Source: Budorcas taxicolor
Lineage: Eukaryota > Chordata > Mammalia > Artiodactyla > Bovidae
Length of the DNA: 64,000 bases
Assembly (NCBI RefSeq): GCF_023091745.1
Contig: NC_068922.1
Span: 82,617,533-82,681,532, forward strand
Direction of reading: 5' to 3'
Under the pieces are notes generated by a model. It searched no databases and had not been told where the DNA came from. It was given only the letters and a program-made list of their open reading frames with translations. Position numbers and translations under genes: made by a program. Numbering within the stretch: the stretch's first letter is position 1; every line of letters begins with the position of its first letter. Shown here piece after piece: positions 20,091-31,469 of the stretch.

Positions 20091-20635
20091 ACCGATGCTG
20101 ATTTTCTTCTTACTGAGAGGAGAAATGGAGAGGACTTAAAGAAATAGGCATTTCATGTATCTCTACTCTTGCAACAAATTCATGGCCCCATGAAGTCCAA
20201 GGGCTCGCTAATTACTTGTTAAGTGAATTAAACAAGCAAAAGCTGTCATTTTTGAATTACATACAATATATAAAATACTTTGATTTACTAGATGTCATTA
20301 AATGTATAGAAGCATTACCCTTATCTATACATCAGGAAAGGAGACGCACAGTCTGAAAGATACGAAGGCGCAGTGTCGTCTTTGACATTCAGCTTCTTGG
20401 AATCCGGATCTATACACTGCTTCTTCTAGACCCACTCTCAGGATCTGACTCAGGGACTCCTCTTTGTCTCCACTTGCATAGGGTGAATGCTGATTTGCAA
20501 GAGAAAGTATTGGACACAAGAATCAATAAGACTGAAATGATACCTAACATGACTTAAATGCTTATTACATGAGACCCGTTCTCAAGCTTACTGAGGACAG
20601 TCACGCTAGGAGGCTCAGTCTATTGCTGTTGCTGT
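20091..20635. other. Unassigned intergenic stretch
   Basis: It is moderately AT-rich, with no family or gene recognised and no frame above 64 codons. Confidence 0.45.
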
Positions 20636-20770
20636 TTTAGATTAGAAAAAGAAAAGTGAAGCTGAGCAAACTTTAGTAACTTGTCTAGTATCACAGGAAC
20701 TAGTAAGGACGACTCACCTCCAGATGGGATTGTCTCTAGAGCCCAAAGTCTTAAATGTTACTTCTCTACT
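20636..20770 (+). repeat. MIR-like SINE fragment
   Basis: GTGAAGCTGAGCAAACTTTA, GTAACTTGTCTAGTATCACA and CAGGAACTAGTAAGGACG follow the MIR order 'gaggttaagtaacttgcccaaggtcacacagctagtaag'. Diverged. Confidence 0.45.
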
Positions 20771-21721
20771 GGAAATTAAAATAAATATGACACAGATACC
20801 TTTGAAGACCTTGAAGATAACATGCATTGTTTGTGCTGAATCCCAAAGGCATCTGTATTTCCCACAGTTTTCTGTCCTTTATTTTCAAAAATCGTCACTA
20901 TTCCTCCTGAGGAATCTGTCTCGGCTTCTACTGTAATATGAGCTCTCCTATTTATTGTTTAATAAATATCTGTATTTTTTTAAGTGACAAACTCACCAGA
21001 ATTGGCCATTACTTAATAATCACAAACACCAAGCTTATGAATATTTCATGCTCACTCATTTCTGCTGAGACTGTAAGCAACCCACACTTCTAATAGCTAC
21101 GGATTATGCAGGGAACAATGGAAAGCATATGTTTTGTGTGTTTTCTTTAACAATTTGATGATGGAAGAACACCTGGCGGTGTTGGAAATAATGTAAGAAA
21201 TGGTCGCCTTTTGTCGTTTGAGTGCTTGAAATAAAAATCTCAAATGGCAACTTGTAATCCAAACCACAGCAATTATAGAAGACTATATAAAAAGGTAAAC
21301 ATTTGAAATTCATAAATCTAAATGAGTCTATCTGCAAGTAAGTAAACTTTATTCAATTTTCCGCAGCAACTACCCATCAACGCCCTCACCCAAAATACCG
21401 CAGACTCTGTAGTGCTCAAATGCTAAAAAGTTTCGAGTTTGGGATTCAGTTGTTTCTTTGTTGTCTCCTGCTTTGTTTCCATCAGTTAATAGTGGAGTAG
21501 GGATGTGAGAGAGCAGAGCACAGCTGAAAGCGAGTGCAGAACAGGGGCCTGTGAAGGATGGGGGTACAGGAAAGGCTCCTCCAAGAAGAGTGTTTGAACC
21601 TGATGGCGGGATCCCAAGGAGGCTACTTGGCAGGAAGGCAGAGTTTGGAGGAGGTGACAGACACGGGAAGAGCCCATGGGAGAAGCAGGGGACTTTCTCA
21701 AAGCTGGAGAGACCCAGGGAG
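20771..21721. other. Unassigned intergenic stretch
   Basis: No gene or family was recognised. Frames are at most 80 codons. The purine-rich right end (21540-21720) reads GGAAGGCAGAGTTTGGAGG and similar. Confidence 0.45.
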
Positions 21722-22854
21722 GTGATCGGTTAAGTTCGGTCGCTCAGTCGTGTCAGACTCTTTGCGACCCCATGAATCGCAGCATGCCAGGCCTCCCTGT
21801 TCAACACCAACTCCCAGAATTCACTCAAAATCATGTCCATCGAGTCCGTGATGCCATCCAGCCATCTCATCCTCTGTCGTCCCCTTCTCCCTCCCAGCAT
21901 CAGAGTCTTTTCCAATGAGTCAACTCTTCGCATGAGGTGGCCAAAGTACTGGAGTTTCACCTTCAGCATCATTCCTTCCAAGGAAATCCCAGGGTTGATC
22001 TCCTTCAGAATGGACTGGTTGGATCTCCTTGCAGTCCAAGGGACTCTCAAGAGTCTTCTCCAACACCACAGTTCAAAAGCATCAATTCTTTGGTGCTCAG
22101 CTTTCTTCACAGTCCAACTCTCACATCCATACATGACCACAGGAAAAACCATAGCCTTGACTAGACAGACCTTAGTAGGCAAAGTAATGTCTCTGCTTTT
22201 GAATATGCTATCTAGGTTGGTCATAACTTTTCTTCCAAGGAGTAAGCGTCTTTTAATTTCACGGCTGCAGTCACCATCTGCAGTGATTTTGGAGCCCCAA
22301 AAAATAAAGTCTGACATTGTTTCCACTGTTTCCCCATCTATTTCCCATGAAGTGATGGGACCAGATGCCATGATCTTTGTTTCCTGAATGTTGAACTTTA
22401 AGCCAACTTTTTCACTCTCCTCTTTCCCTTTCATCAAGAGGCTTTTTAGTTCCTCTTCCCTTTCTGCCATAAGGGTGGTGTCATCTGCATATCTGAGGTT
22501 ATTGATATTTCTTCTGGCAATCTCGATTCCAGCTTGTGCTTCTTCCAGTCCAGCGTTTCTCATGATGTACTCTGCATAGAAGTTAAATAAGCAGGGTGAC
22601 AATATACAGCCTTGATGTACTCCTTTTCCTATTTGGAACCAGTCTATTGTTCCATGTCCAGTTCTAACTGTTCCTTCCTGACCTGCATACAGATTTCTTA
22701 AGAGGCAGGTCAGGTGGTCTGGTATTTCCATCTCTTTCAGTTTATTGTGATCCACACAGTCAAAGGCTTTGGCATAGTCAATAAAGCAGAAATAGATGTT
22801 TTTCTGGGACTCTCTTGCTTTTTCCATGATCCAGTGGATGTTGGAAATTTGATC
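21722..22854 (-). mobile_element. BovB, 5'-truncated, long open RT frame
   Basis: Minus-strand BovB of 1.13 kb has its 3' end at the left (CGGTTAAGTTCGGTCGCTCA) and its truncation point near DQISNIHW at the right, where an L1 segment starts directly. Coding capacity is unusually well kept for this window. Confidence 0.95.
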
Positions 22855-22998
22855 TTCTGTGAAAAATACTGTTAGTAGCTTGATAGGGATTGCATTGAAT
22901 CTATAGATTGCTTTGGGTAGTATACTCATTTTCACTGTATTGATTCTTCCGATCCATAAATTTCTCCATCTATTTGTTTCCTCTTTGATTTCTTTCAC
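21730..22998 (-). pseudogene. Chimeric 422-codon frame: L1 ORF2 piece joined to BovB RT
   Basis: This is the longest open frame in the window. Residues 1-48 are L1 ORF2 (RINTVKMSILPKAIYRFNAI, then PIKL and FFTE). From residue 49 (DQISNIHWIMEKARESQKN) it is BovB reverse transcriptase: FIDYAKAFDCVDHNKL (motif A), KGVHQGCILSPCLFNFYAEY (motif B), LRYADDTTLMAE (motif C, YADD intact), the thumb region, then the C-terminal KVMTNLDSIFKSRDI and RRLLRVPWTARRSNQSILKE blocks up to the BovB stop. Relative to other copies, several residues after DHNK are deleted. The endonuclease is absent and the start codon belongs to inverted L1 sequence, so it is a fortuitous fusion of two relics. Whether it is transcribed cannot be judged here. 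Confidence 0.88.
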
Positions 22999-24148
22999 CA
23001 GTGTTTTATAATTTTCTATATATATTTAGGTCAATATATTCCTAAGTATTTTATTCCTTTCCTTGCCATGGTGAATGGAATTGTTTCCTTAATTTCTCTT
23101 TCTTTTTTCTCATTGTTAGTGTATAGGAATGCAAGGGATTTCTGTGTGTTGATTTTATATCCTGCAACTTTGCTATATTCATTGATTAGCTCTAGTAATT
23201 TTCTGGTGGAGTCTTTAGGGTTTTCTATGTATAGGATCATGTCATCTGCAAACAGTGAGAGTTTTACTTCTTCTTTTCCAATCTAGATTCCTTTTATTTC
23301 TTTTTCTGCTCTGATCACTGTGGCCAAAACTTCCAAAACTATGTTGAATAGTAGTGGTGAGAGTGGGCACCCTTGTCTTGTTCCTGACTTTAGGGGAAAT
23401 GCTTTCAATTTTTCACCATTGAGGAAAATGTTTGCTGTGGTTTCTCATATATAGCTTTTATTATGTTGAGGTATGTTCCTTCTATTCCTGCTTTCTGGAG
23501 GGTTTTTTAATCATAAATGGATGTTGAATTTTGTCAAAGGCTTTCTCTGCATCTATTGAGATAATCATATGGTTTTTGTTTTTCAGTTTGTTAATGTGGT
23601 GAATTACGTTGATTGATTTGTGGATACTGAAGAATCCTTGCATCCCTGGGATAAAGCCCACTTGGTCATGGTGTATGATTTTTTAAATATGTTGTTGGAT
23701 TCTGATTGCTAGAATTTTGTTAAGGGCATTTGCATCTATGTTTATCAATGATATTGGCCTATAGTTTTCTTATTTGTGGCATCTTTGTCAGGTTTTGGTA
23801 TTAGGTTGATGGTGGCCTCGTAGAATGAGTTTGGAAGTTTACCGTCCTCTGCAATTTTCTGGAAGAGTTTGAGTAGGATAGGTGTTAGCTCTTCTCTAAA
23901 TTTTTGGTAGAATTCAGCTGTGAAGCTGTCTGGCCCTGGTCTTTTGTTTGCTGGAAGATTTCTGATTACAGTTTCAATTTCTGTGCTTGTGATGGGTCTG
24001 TTAAGATTCTCTATTTCCTCCTGGTTCAGTTTTTGAAAGTTGTGCTTTTCTAAAACTTTGTCCATTTCTTCCAAGTTGTCCATTTTATTGGCATATAGTT
24101 GCTGGTAGTAGTCTCTTATGATCCTTTGTATTTTTGTGTTGTCATTTC
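22855..24148 (-). pseudogene. L1 ORF2 reverse-transcriptase relic (inverted segment)
   Basis: It encodes the central part of L1 ORF2p in broken frames: NRPITSTEIETVIRNLPANK and PGPDSFTAEFYQKFREEL (RT-0/fingers, frame at 23745-24296), the FADD catalytic box at about 23240-23256 (TTTGCAGATGACATG in sense), then IENPKDSTRKLLELINEYSK (23031-23240) and the piece that starts the chimeric frame. Several stops and shifts separate them (for example near 23450 and 23520). The first about 48 residues of the 23745-24296 frame are antisense 3' segment, not ORF2. Confidence 0.87.
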
Positions 24149-24830
24149 TGGGCTTACACACTGAGGAAACCAGAACTGAAAGAGACACATGTACCCCAAT
24201 GTTCATCGCAGCACTGTTTATAATAGCCAGGACATGGAAGCAACCTAGATGTCCATCAGCAGATGAATGGATAAGAAAGCTGTGGTACATATACACAATG
24301 GAATATTACTCAGCCATTAAGAAGAATCCATTTGAATCAGTTCTAATGAGGTGGATGAAAGTGGAGCCTATTATACAGAGTGAAGTAAGCCAGAAAGAAA
24401 ACACCAATGCAGTATACTAATGCATACATGTGGAATTTAGAAAGATGGTAGTGATAACTCTATATGCAAGACGGCAAAAGAGACACAGATGTATAGAACA
24501 GGCTTTTGGACTCTGTGGGAGAGGGAAAGGATGGGATGGTTTGGGAGAATGGCATTGAAACCTGTATATTATCATATATGAAACAGATCGCCAGTCCAGG
24601 TTCGATGCATGATACAGGGTGCTTGGGGCTGGTGCACTGGGATGACCCATAAGGATGGGATGGGGAGGGAGGTGGGAGGGGGTTCAGGATGGGGAACACA
24701 TATACACCCATGGCGGATTCATGTCAGTGTATGGCAAAACCACCTCAATATTGTAAAGTAATTATCATCCAATTAAAATAAATAAATTTATATTTAAAAA
24801 ATAAAAGTAAAAGTAAAAAAAAAAAAAACA
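22855..24830 (+). mobile_element. 5'-inverted L1 (twin-priming structure) with poly-A
   Basis: The segment 24149-24830 is sense bovine L1 3' end (ACTGAAAGAGACACATGTAC, ACTCAGCCATTAAGAAGAAT, GATTCATGTCAGTGTATGGC) ending in AATAAATAAATTTATATTTA and an A-rich tail. The segment 22855-24148 is L1 ORF2 in the opposite orientation. This matches the 5' inversion produced by twin priming, with roughly 0.9 kb of ORF2 missing between the two breakpoints. A clear target-site duplication was not found. Confidence 0.9.
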
Positions 24831-24859
24831 AAAAACTAAGAATGTGAATATCTGCCCAG

Positions 24860-25375
24860 GAACAGTCACAAGCCACTGAAGGGTGGAAAATCTGGGGAGA
24901 GACATGATCTGAGCCCCATTTATAAAGATCTTGATTGTTCCAGCTGCTAGGTGCTGAGTGAGAGATGGAGAGAGAGGGGGGGTTTAGGGCACACTTGCCT
25001 TAGTCCAGGCGTGTATGATGGTAATGCTGGTCTGAAGGGCTGGATCAGAAGAATGAAAGTGAGCTGGAGAGATGTGCTTGGACTTGAGAGCAATTGTGGA
25101 TGTGAAATACACAAGGGAGAGTGATGGATTAGATGTTGGCAGTGAAAAGAGGGTGGAGAAGGCAATGGCACCCCACTCCAGTACTCTTGCCTGGAAAATC
25201 CCAAGGATGGAGGAGCCTGGTAGGCTGCAGTCCATGGGGTTGCACAGAGTCAGACATGACTGAAGTGACTTAGCAGCAGCAGCAGCAGCAGCAGTGAAAA
25301 GAGGTAGTGTCAAGAATGACTTGGAGATGATGATTCTGCAGCCTGGGGAGACTGTAAGCTCTGTTTCAGACTTCA
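24860..25375 (+). repeat. Ancient repeat remnant interrupted by SINE (tentative)
   Basis: GGGGAGAGACATGATCTGAG, AAGATCTTGATTGTTCCAGC and, beyond the SINE, AAGAATGACTTGGAGATGAT read like a diverged old mammalian repeat, but I cannot name the family. No gene was seen. Confidence 0.3.
25140..25304 (+). mobile_element. BovA-type SINE with (AGC)n end and 13-bp duplication
   Basis: The headless BovA body GAGAAGGCAATGGCACCCCA to CAGACATGACTGAAGTGACT is followed by (AGC)7-type repeats. CAGTGAAAAGAGG at 25140-25152 recurs exactly at 25292-25304. It is the plus-strand counterpart of the (CTG)n-ended copy at 19326, the same subfamily. Confidence 0.95.
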
Positions 25376-25902
25376 TAACATTATTTCAAAATTCCCTATT
25401 TCCTGGGAATTTGTAGCAAGAAAAGCATGTATACAAAGGACCACTTCCAAACTGTGCTTCACAATGCCCAACTTTTTAGCCACATTGCTGTGGCAAAGGT
25501 CACTCTTCCTGCTAAGGTCACCACTCTATCCCCGCTGGCTGCTGTGATGCCTGGGCATATGGCAGGTCCCCAGTAACGAGTCTGTTAGAGCAGATGAGCC
25601 ATGTTCCAGTCTGGCACATAAGAGTCCTGGGGAGGAGGCTGCCCTTCCCTCCTCTATCTTTATTTCTTTCTGAACTTGCACCTAAGTTTCTCATTTATGG
25701 ACTATTTTATGGAGCTAGGTAAACTGATACTAAAGTTCATATGGAAAAACTAGTATATAAGTAGAGCCAGGAAAAAATAAACTTTGAAAAGTAAAAAGCT
25801 CTGATGAGGGCTAGTCCTAGCAAACATTAAAACATACTACACAGCTTCTATGAGTAAATCAGCATGGGAGGGATACATAGATAGACTGATAGAGCAGTCA
25901 AT

Positions 25903-26103
25903 GGGGCTTCCCAGGTAGCACAGTGGTGAAGACCCACCTGCCAGCGCAGGAGACACCAGAGACATGGGCATGATCCCTGGCTCAGGAAGATCCCCTGAAG
26001 GAGGAAATGGAAGCCCACTCTAGTACTCTTGCCGGCAGAATCCCATGGACAGAGGAGCCTGGAGGTTACAGTCCATGGGGGCAGACATGACTGAGCAACT
26101 GAA
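25903..26103 (+). mobile_element. Bov-tA SINE nested in L1
   Basis: The head is GGGGCTTCCCAGGTAGCACA. A small insertion lies in the tRNA-like part (CCAGAGACATGGGCATGATC), followed by the usual body and end GACTGAGCAACTGAACAC. Confidence 0.9.
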
Positions 26104-26643
26104 CACTCACAGACCAGTGAAACAGAAGAGAAAGCCTAGCATAGTCCAAGATCTTTATGGAAATTTAGAATATAATGAAGGTAGCATCTCAAAGCACTGA
26201 GATAAAGAATGGCTTTTTAATAAATGATATTGGGAAAACTGAGTAGCCATCTGGAAAATCGTAAAATTGGGTCCATATTTCACACCATAAGAAAACACTC
26301 CAAATAGATCAGGGGTCTAGACTAAAAATGTGAAACTATGAAAGTACTTGAAGAAAACATGAGTAAATTCCACTTCAGCCATACTGGAGAGAAAGCCTTC
26401 CAACTGTGACTTCAAATCCAAAACTAAGACAAGAAAAGATGGATAAATGTACTACAGTAAGAGAAAGAAGTTACATGGAGGGGACCCAACAATAACATAC
26501 ATGAAATCAAAAGATCACTAAAACCATAAGACAATATGTATAAAATGTACCCCAACAATGTCTCCAGTAGATTAAAATCTCCCAGAAATTGAGATACAAA
26601 GGGGCAAAAAGCTGATATTTTTACATTTCAAAGAACAGGGACA

Positions 26644-26753
26644 GGGTTCTTTGGTCTAGTGCTTAGGACTGGACACTGTCAACTCCAGGGCCCGAGTTCA
26701 ATCCCTAGTCTGGGGACTGAGCTCCCACAGGGTACGAAGCCTGGCCACAAAGA
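26644..26753 (+). mobile_element. CHR-type SINE fragment
   Basis: GGGTTCTTTGGTCTAGTGCT, GGGCCCGAGTTCAATCCCTA (B-box-like) and GTCTGGGGACTGAGCTCCCA are the head and first part of a tRNA-derived CHR-class SINE. Confidence 0.65.
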
Positions 26754-26789
26754 CTGCTCTGGAAGGTGCGAAGGATGAGTCACTCAAAA

Positions 26790-26918
26790 CTGTGCGGCTC
26801 AGTCGCCTCAGTCGGGCCCAACCCTTGGCGACCCTGTGGACTGTAGCCTACGAGGCTCCGCTGTCAGTGAGATTCTCTAGGCAAAAACTCTGGAGTGGGT
26901 TGCCATGCTCTCCTCCTC
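26790..26918 (-). mobile_element. BovA/Bov-tA fragment
   Basis: Antisense: GGCTCAGTCGCCTCAGTCGG, GACCCTGTGGACTGTAGCC, AGGCAAAAACTCTGGAGTGG. It ends before the tRNA-like head. Confidence 0.85.
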
Positions 26919-27960
26919 ACACATGATTAGAAAAATGAGAATTCATCACCTTCACAGCGGCACCAATTTAACAGTACATTCTGTTGGTGAGTTTGTGGGA
27001 GACAGGAGCTCTCAGACATTGCTGTGGGATTCTGATGGGGAATTGGGCAAAATCTGACAAAACTACACACACGTGTGCCTTTGACCCCGCAGTTCCTCTT
27101 CTGGAAGCATGCTCTGAAGGTGCAGTCCTAACAAGATGAACATGTATTTGCCCAAGGCTGTCCATTACAGCATTGTCTGTCATTTCAAACTTTGGGAGAA
27201 AACCTAAATGTCCATCCGTAGGAGAAGAGTCAACAAGTGGTGTGCGTCCACAGACACGGAGTGTTGTACAACTGTAAGGAGAGGGAGGGCAAGTTCTGCA
27301 GTTTGATTTGAAGGGATTTCCAGAAAATGCTGTGAAGTAACGAGAGCCCAGTTCAGAAAAATACCTATAGTGTATTCTTCAAGTAAGAAAAAAAAAAGGC
27401 TCTCAAATATGCACAGATCTGCTCATTTGTGCAAAGGAAATGCAGGATGGATAACTGAGAAACTAAACAGACCCTCCAGGGGGCGAGTGAGGAGAGGAGG
27501 GAAAGAAGTTGAAAATGGGAGCAAAGCAACAGGAAAGAAAGGAGAGACGCTTCCGAGGAGGCTCTGGGCTTCGACGCTCAGAACCAGCGCCACAAAATGC
27601 ACACACACACACAAACACATAAGCAAAACATCTGTTTATAAGCAAAGCCAAGCAGGATGTGAGGGGAACTCAAATCTGGGGTATAAGTGGTCATACATGA
27701 AGGTGGTTGTGTCACAAATGAAGGGGTAGAAGAAGGAGCAACATAAGTTACTTTGGGAAGGAGAATTTTTTAAGTGGATATTATAAGGCCCATGGAAAAT
27801 AAGAACTGTTTTAATGCTGGTCTTGACTTTGTAAATCTGTTTCTCATGGAAGAACGTGTGACAATTCTAAGCTACTTTTTTCGTGTGTATATGAGGATTA
27901 AAAAAATGTAACTATGTGAAGTGACGGATGTTAACCAAACTTATTGTGATGGCCAGTTCA

Positions 27961-27985
27961 CTATATATATATATATATATATATG
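27961..27985. repeat. (TA)n microsatellite
   Basis: An uninterrupted TA run of about 11 units in the old L1 3' region. Confidence 0.92.
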
Positions 27986-28045
27986 AAGTTAGTTAACAGT
28001 ACACCTTAAACTAATACAATATTATATGTCAGTTATATCTAAGGG

Positions 28046-28799
28046 GTGTGTCTATTGTGGTTTTAGAAACTAGATTGGCGAGACTAAGAGAAAACTGAGA
28101 CAGAAGTAGAAATATTAATACAAACCTCAGTATTTCAACTTTATCTATAATCTGAGAAGCTATTTTTTCCCCACTGTGTATCATTTCCTACTAACATCAC
28201 AAATAGGCATTCAATGAATGTATTTGTCATAAGAGAAGAAAGGAGCAGACATTATTTAGAAAAAAGAAACTTGGGATGATTAAAAAGGAAATGTGTATTC
28301 TCACAGTAGTTGGCATGACCTTGGAGTTAACAAACTTCCTGTAAAGACAGATAGTAGGCTGTGCGGACCAAGATGCAAAGTCGAGGACACTATTAGATAC
28401 TTTCATCAAAAGAGAGAAGACAGATTTTGACAAGTCTTGGGCAAATTTCAAAAGGTTAAAAAATAAATTTATTCTTATTAAATAGCAAAAGGTTATTATT
28501 GTACTAAAATATACACATATAATTTTTATAATACTCAGCTAATCATTATAAGAATAAAATTCTTGTTTGTGAGTGAGATAGCATTAATTGATTTTCAAAG
28601 TCAGTGTCCCCAGTTACACTCCAATTAAAAAATAAATTTTAAAAGTGAGCAATGAAACTTGAAAACAATAAAACAAAACAGTCAGTGTCCCCATCATCAT
28701 AGAGACTGCAAGTGGGCGTCTGTAAAAATAAGTTATTAGTTCACCAAAAACAGGTAGCTAGGAGGATTGTTCCCCAGGGCATAGCTTGCCAGCCCCTGA
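28046..28799. other. Unassigned AT-rich stretch
   Basis: CTCCAATTAAAAAATAAATT near 28620 resembles an L1 terminus, but the rest is not assignable. Frames are at most 74 codons. No gene was seen. Confidence 0.4.
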
Positions 28800-29275
28800 C
28801 CTGGCCCGGGCCACCCAGTCCAACTTCACCTCTGCCATCCATTCCTCTGCTCACTCTGTTCAAGACCCAGCAGCTTTCTTTTCATCCCTCCAGCCCCTCA
28901 GGTTTCCCCCTGCTGCTGGGGTTGGAGGGGTCTTGACCCTTCCCGTTGCCTCTGCCAGATACAGTCCCCAGCTCTGCACTTGATGAGTCATGTCATTTAA
29001 ATCTAAGTTCAAATGTCAGTTTCTTAGGGAGGCTCACTCTGATCACCCCGTCTAAGAGACCAGTCCCCAACTCAACCACGTTCTATTGCCCGAGTTAGAG
29101 TCTTTAGAGTCGTATCGCTCTACAATGTCATGTTTATGTATTTGTTTGAAGGGTCTCCTGTCTACACCTCTAGCTTAAGGTCCATGACACAGACGGTTAA
29201 TGCTTGGTTCCAGCTAATGAATTCACCATTGTTTGGCATGTAGTGACTCCCTAGTAAACACTTGAATCAATAATG
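28800..29275 (+). repeat. L2 LINE 3'-end relic
   Basis: Sense order of old L2: TTCCTCTGCTCACTCTGTTC, GGGAGGCTCACTCTGATCAC, CATGTTTATGTATTTGTTTG, AGCTTAAGGTCCATGACAC, GTTTGGCATGTAGTGACTCC, AAACACTTGAATCAATAATG. Frames in it are not L2 protein; this is largely 3' untranslated sequence. Confidence 0.6.
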
Positions 29276-29705
29276 ATTGCAAACAGGAAAAGGGGATTCC
29301 CGTAGCCCACGTATCGCATGCGCAGGACGACAGCTGGGCAGGAAAGACACAGCACTCATGGTGGTCATTCCAGACGTGAAAAATGTCCCTGCTGTTTTGT
29401 TCGGATCCTGAGAGAAAGTGGTATAACCTTGTAATTACTTGGTAAGGACATCCATTTCACAATTGTCATTACCTTAGTTTAGGTCTGGAATCACTGCTGA
29501 TGGTTCGCCTAGCTAATGGTTCACCTAGCTTACACCTTGACCACTGGAAGCAAATGAACATTGGATGAGATAGGCGTTCACACAATTGGTCTGCATTCCA
29601 TGAGAACTACAAAAATAGCACAATGAAACATTCATACTTAAAATGGCATGACTGTACAACTCCCCAAATAATCAGCGTTTTCAGAGTCATATGTTAGTCA
29701 CTTTG
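29276..29705. other. Unassigned intergenic stretch
   Basis: No family was recognised. A near-duplication ATGGTTCGCCTAGCT / ATGGTTCACCTAGCT lies at about 29500-29531 (18-bp spacing). Confidence 0.45.
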
Positions 29706-29987
29706 TTTCTGTTCAGTTGGTAAGTTGTGTCCAACTCTTTTGGGCCCCGTGGATTGCAGCGTGCCAGTCTCCCCTGTCCTTCACTGTCTCCTGGAGTTTT
29801 GCTCAGATTCGTGTCCACTGAGATGGTGATGCTATCTAACCGTCTCATCCTCTGCCACCCTCTCCTCCTATTCCTTCAGTCTTTGTCAGCATCAGGGTCT
29901 TTACCAAGAGTCGAATCTTTGCATCAGGTGGCCAAAGTATTGGAGCTTCAGCATCAGTCCTTTCAGAGGATATTCAGGGTTGAATCA
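29706..29987 (-). mobile_element. BovB 3' fragment (diverged)
   Basis: Antisense: GTTCAGTTGGTAAGTTGTGT, CGTCTCATCCTCTGCCACCC, GCATCAGGTGGCCAAAGTAT, then a short deletion and GAGGATATTCAGGGTTGA. Confidence 0.88.
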
Positions 29988-31059
29988 CTAGGTAGTCATT
30001 AGCTGGGAAGATGTGACTCTAGGTAGAGAAGTTTATAAGATCATATGTTGGTAGCCAGTGTCTCTGAGAATAAAAGATTTCCTATTCTAAATGGAATGGT
30101 ATTCTGAGCGGAGATGGTAAAATGCAAATGACTGAGTATCAAATTTTAGTATAAAAGCTGCTGGGTATACAGAGAAATGAGAAGGAAAAGGGAAGCTGGA
30201 ATTAGAAGATTCTAAAATTATAATTGTCATAAGCTTGGAGAAAATTAGCCGTCTTACCAGACACTGCAGTGCGGAGAAAGCTTGTAAACTAGATTTATGG
30301 GAAAGCAACCTCAACATAGACAAAAAATAAACAGAAAAGGACAAAGTCAAGCACCGCTTGTAACTAACCTTGGAGAGATCAGCTCTTTGATGGATTAAGT
30401 AGCCGACCTGGAGTACGTGTCTGTCTAGTGATGATTAACTACTGAACCGAAAACAAATTTATGTATAGTTTAGGACACCCATTTGCAAGAGCAACATATA
30501 CTAAAACTTTTGTAGAATAACCCTTTATATGAAAGTCAAATAAGGAAAACTTTTGCTTCCCGTCAATGAAATCAGTGGGGATGGTTCAAAATCGTTAGAC
30601 AGCTTGCTTTCTTTCAAAATCTTATGAATAGTTTAAAAATTGTTTCATAAATACCAAAAATAAGACAATATCATCTACAATCCAATTTCCCTACTATTCA
30701 CCTGACTTCATTGCCTGGGCAATGTTCCTCTCTTTGTTTTATGCATGTAAAATGTTATATAGTTATGATAATAGCTATCAAAAATACTCTTATATTCTGT
30801 ATATTCGTGCTGTATCACAGACATTCTTACATTGCTGTATTGTCTTTATTGTTCTCATTTTTTATGACAACTGAAGAATCCATATCACCAATGCATGACT
30901 GTTCGTTTTTGTATTTTTCCCTAATTTTTCTTTATTAAAATATTATTGAAGTTTTATATTGTTTTTGAAGGGAAAACATTTTAAATTTATTGTTTTATTA
31001 CAGACTAGTTTGAAAGTAAAATCAACACAAGAAGAGAATTACTCGCAAAAGTTGTTCTG
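29988..31059. other. Unassigned AT-rich intergenic stretch
   Basis: About 1.1 kb has no recognisable family. Frames of 75-87 codons are motif-free. It is one of the longer candidate single-copy segments of the window. Confidence 0.45.
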
Positions 31060-31425
31060 AAAACACCCATGTTTTATTTATGTGCATCTTCAATTTCCTG
31101 TCATAAAAAAGTACAGAGAGAACAGTGCATTCCGTATGTCCCATTAACCTTGTGCCCAGCACACTCTGCTTCTACCCCGTGGTGGTTTGGACCCCCTCTA
31201 CACACTGCGCCTCACTCTCAGCTGTTTTCTTCGGGTGATTCTCTGGGCTCTGAGACCAGCGCTTTAATGGCCTTGTGCCCTGGTGTGGTACCCGCCTCCC
31301 CCGCCGAGACGCAAGTGCGCGAGGGCAGGGACCTGGCCTGCCTGCTGCGTCTCTGCAAGGCCGCGGCGGTGCCGGACGCAGACGGGTCCTCCGTCAGTAA
31401 CTGGGTGAATGCGTAAGTGAAGTCA
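31060..31425 (+). repeat. L2-like 3' relic, CpG-retaining end
   Basis: GCGAGGGCAGGGACCTGGCC followed by GTCAGTAACTGGGTGAATGC resembles the L2 3' terminus 'tgagggcagggac... tgttgaatgaa'. The segment 31310-31410 holds many CpG sites, unusual for so old a repeat, so the assignment is tentative. Confidence 0.4.
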
Positions 31426-31469
31426 CAGGGGCTGCAGAGTCAGTGTAGAGCCAAGTTTTTGTGTGTTGG

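Larger units (their letters stand above)
25690..28045 (+). mobile_element. Old L1 relic with three nested SINEs
   Basis: L1 ORF2 C-terminal and 3' sequence is spread over 2.3 kb: GTTCATATGGAAAAACTAGT, AATAAATGATATTGGGAAAA, TCCAAATAGATCAGGGGTC, CATTACAGCATTGTCTGTCA, ACCTAAATGTCCATCCGTAG and the end TACACCTTAAACTAATACAA. No frame is intact. SINEs lie at 25903, 26644 and 26790, and a (TA)n run near the end. Sequence divergence marks it as one of the older elements. Confidence 0.8.

Noticed and set aside
21722..24830. A functional autonomous retrotransposon
   Set aside because: Neither L1 nor BovB here retains an endonuclease domain, a 5' UTR or a full-length frame; the L1 is internally inverted.
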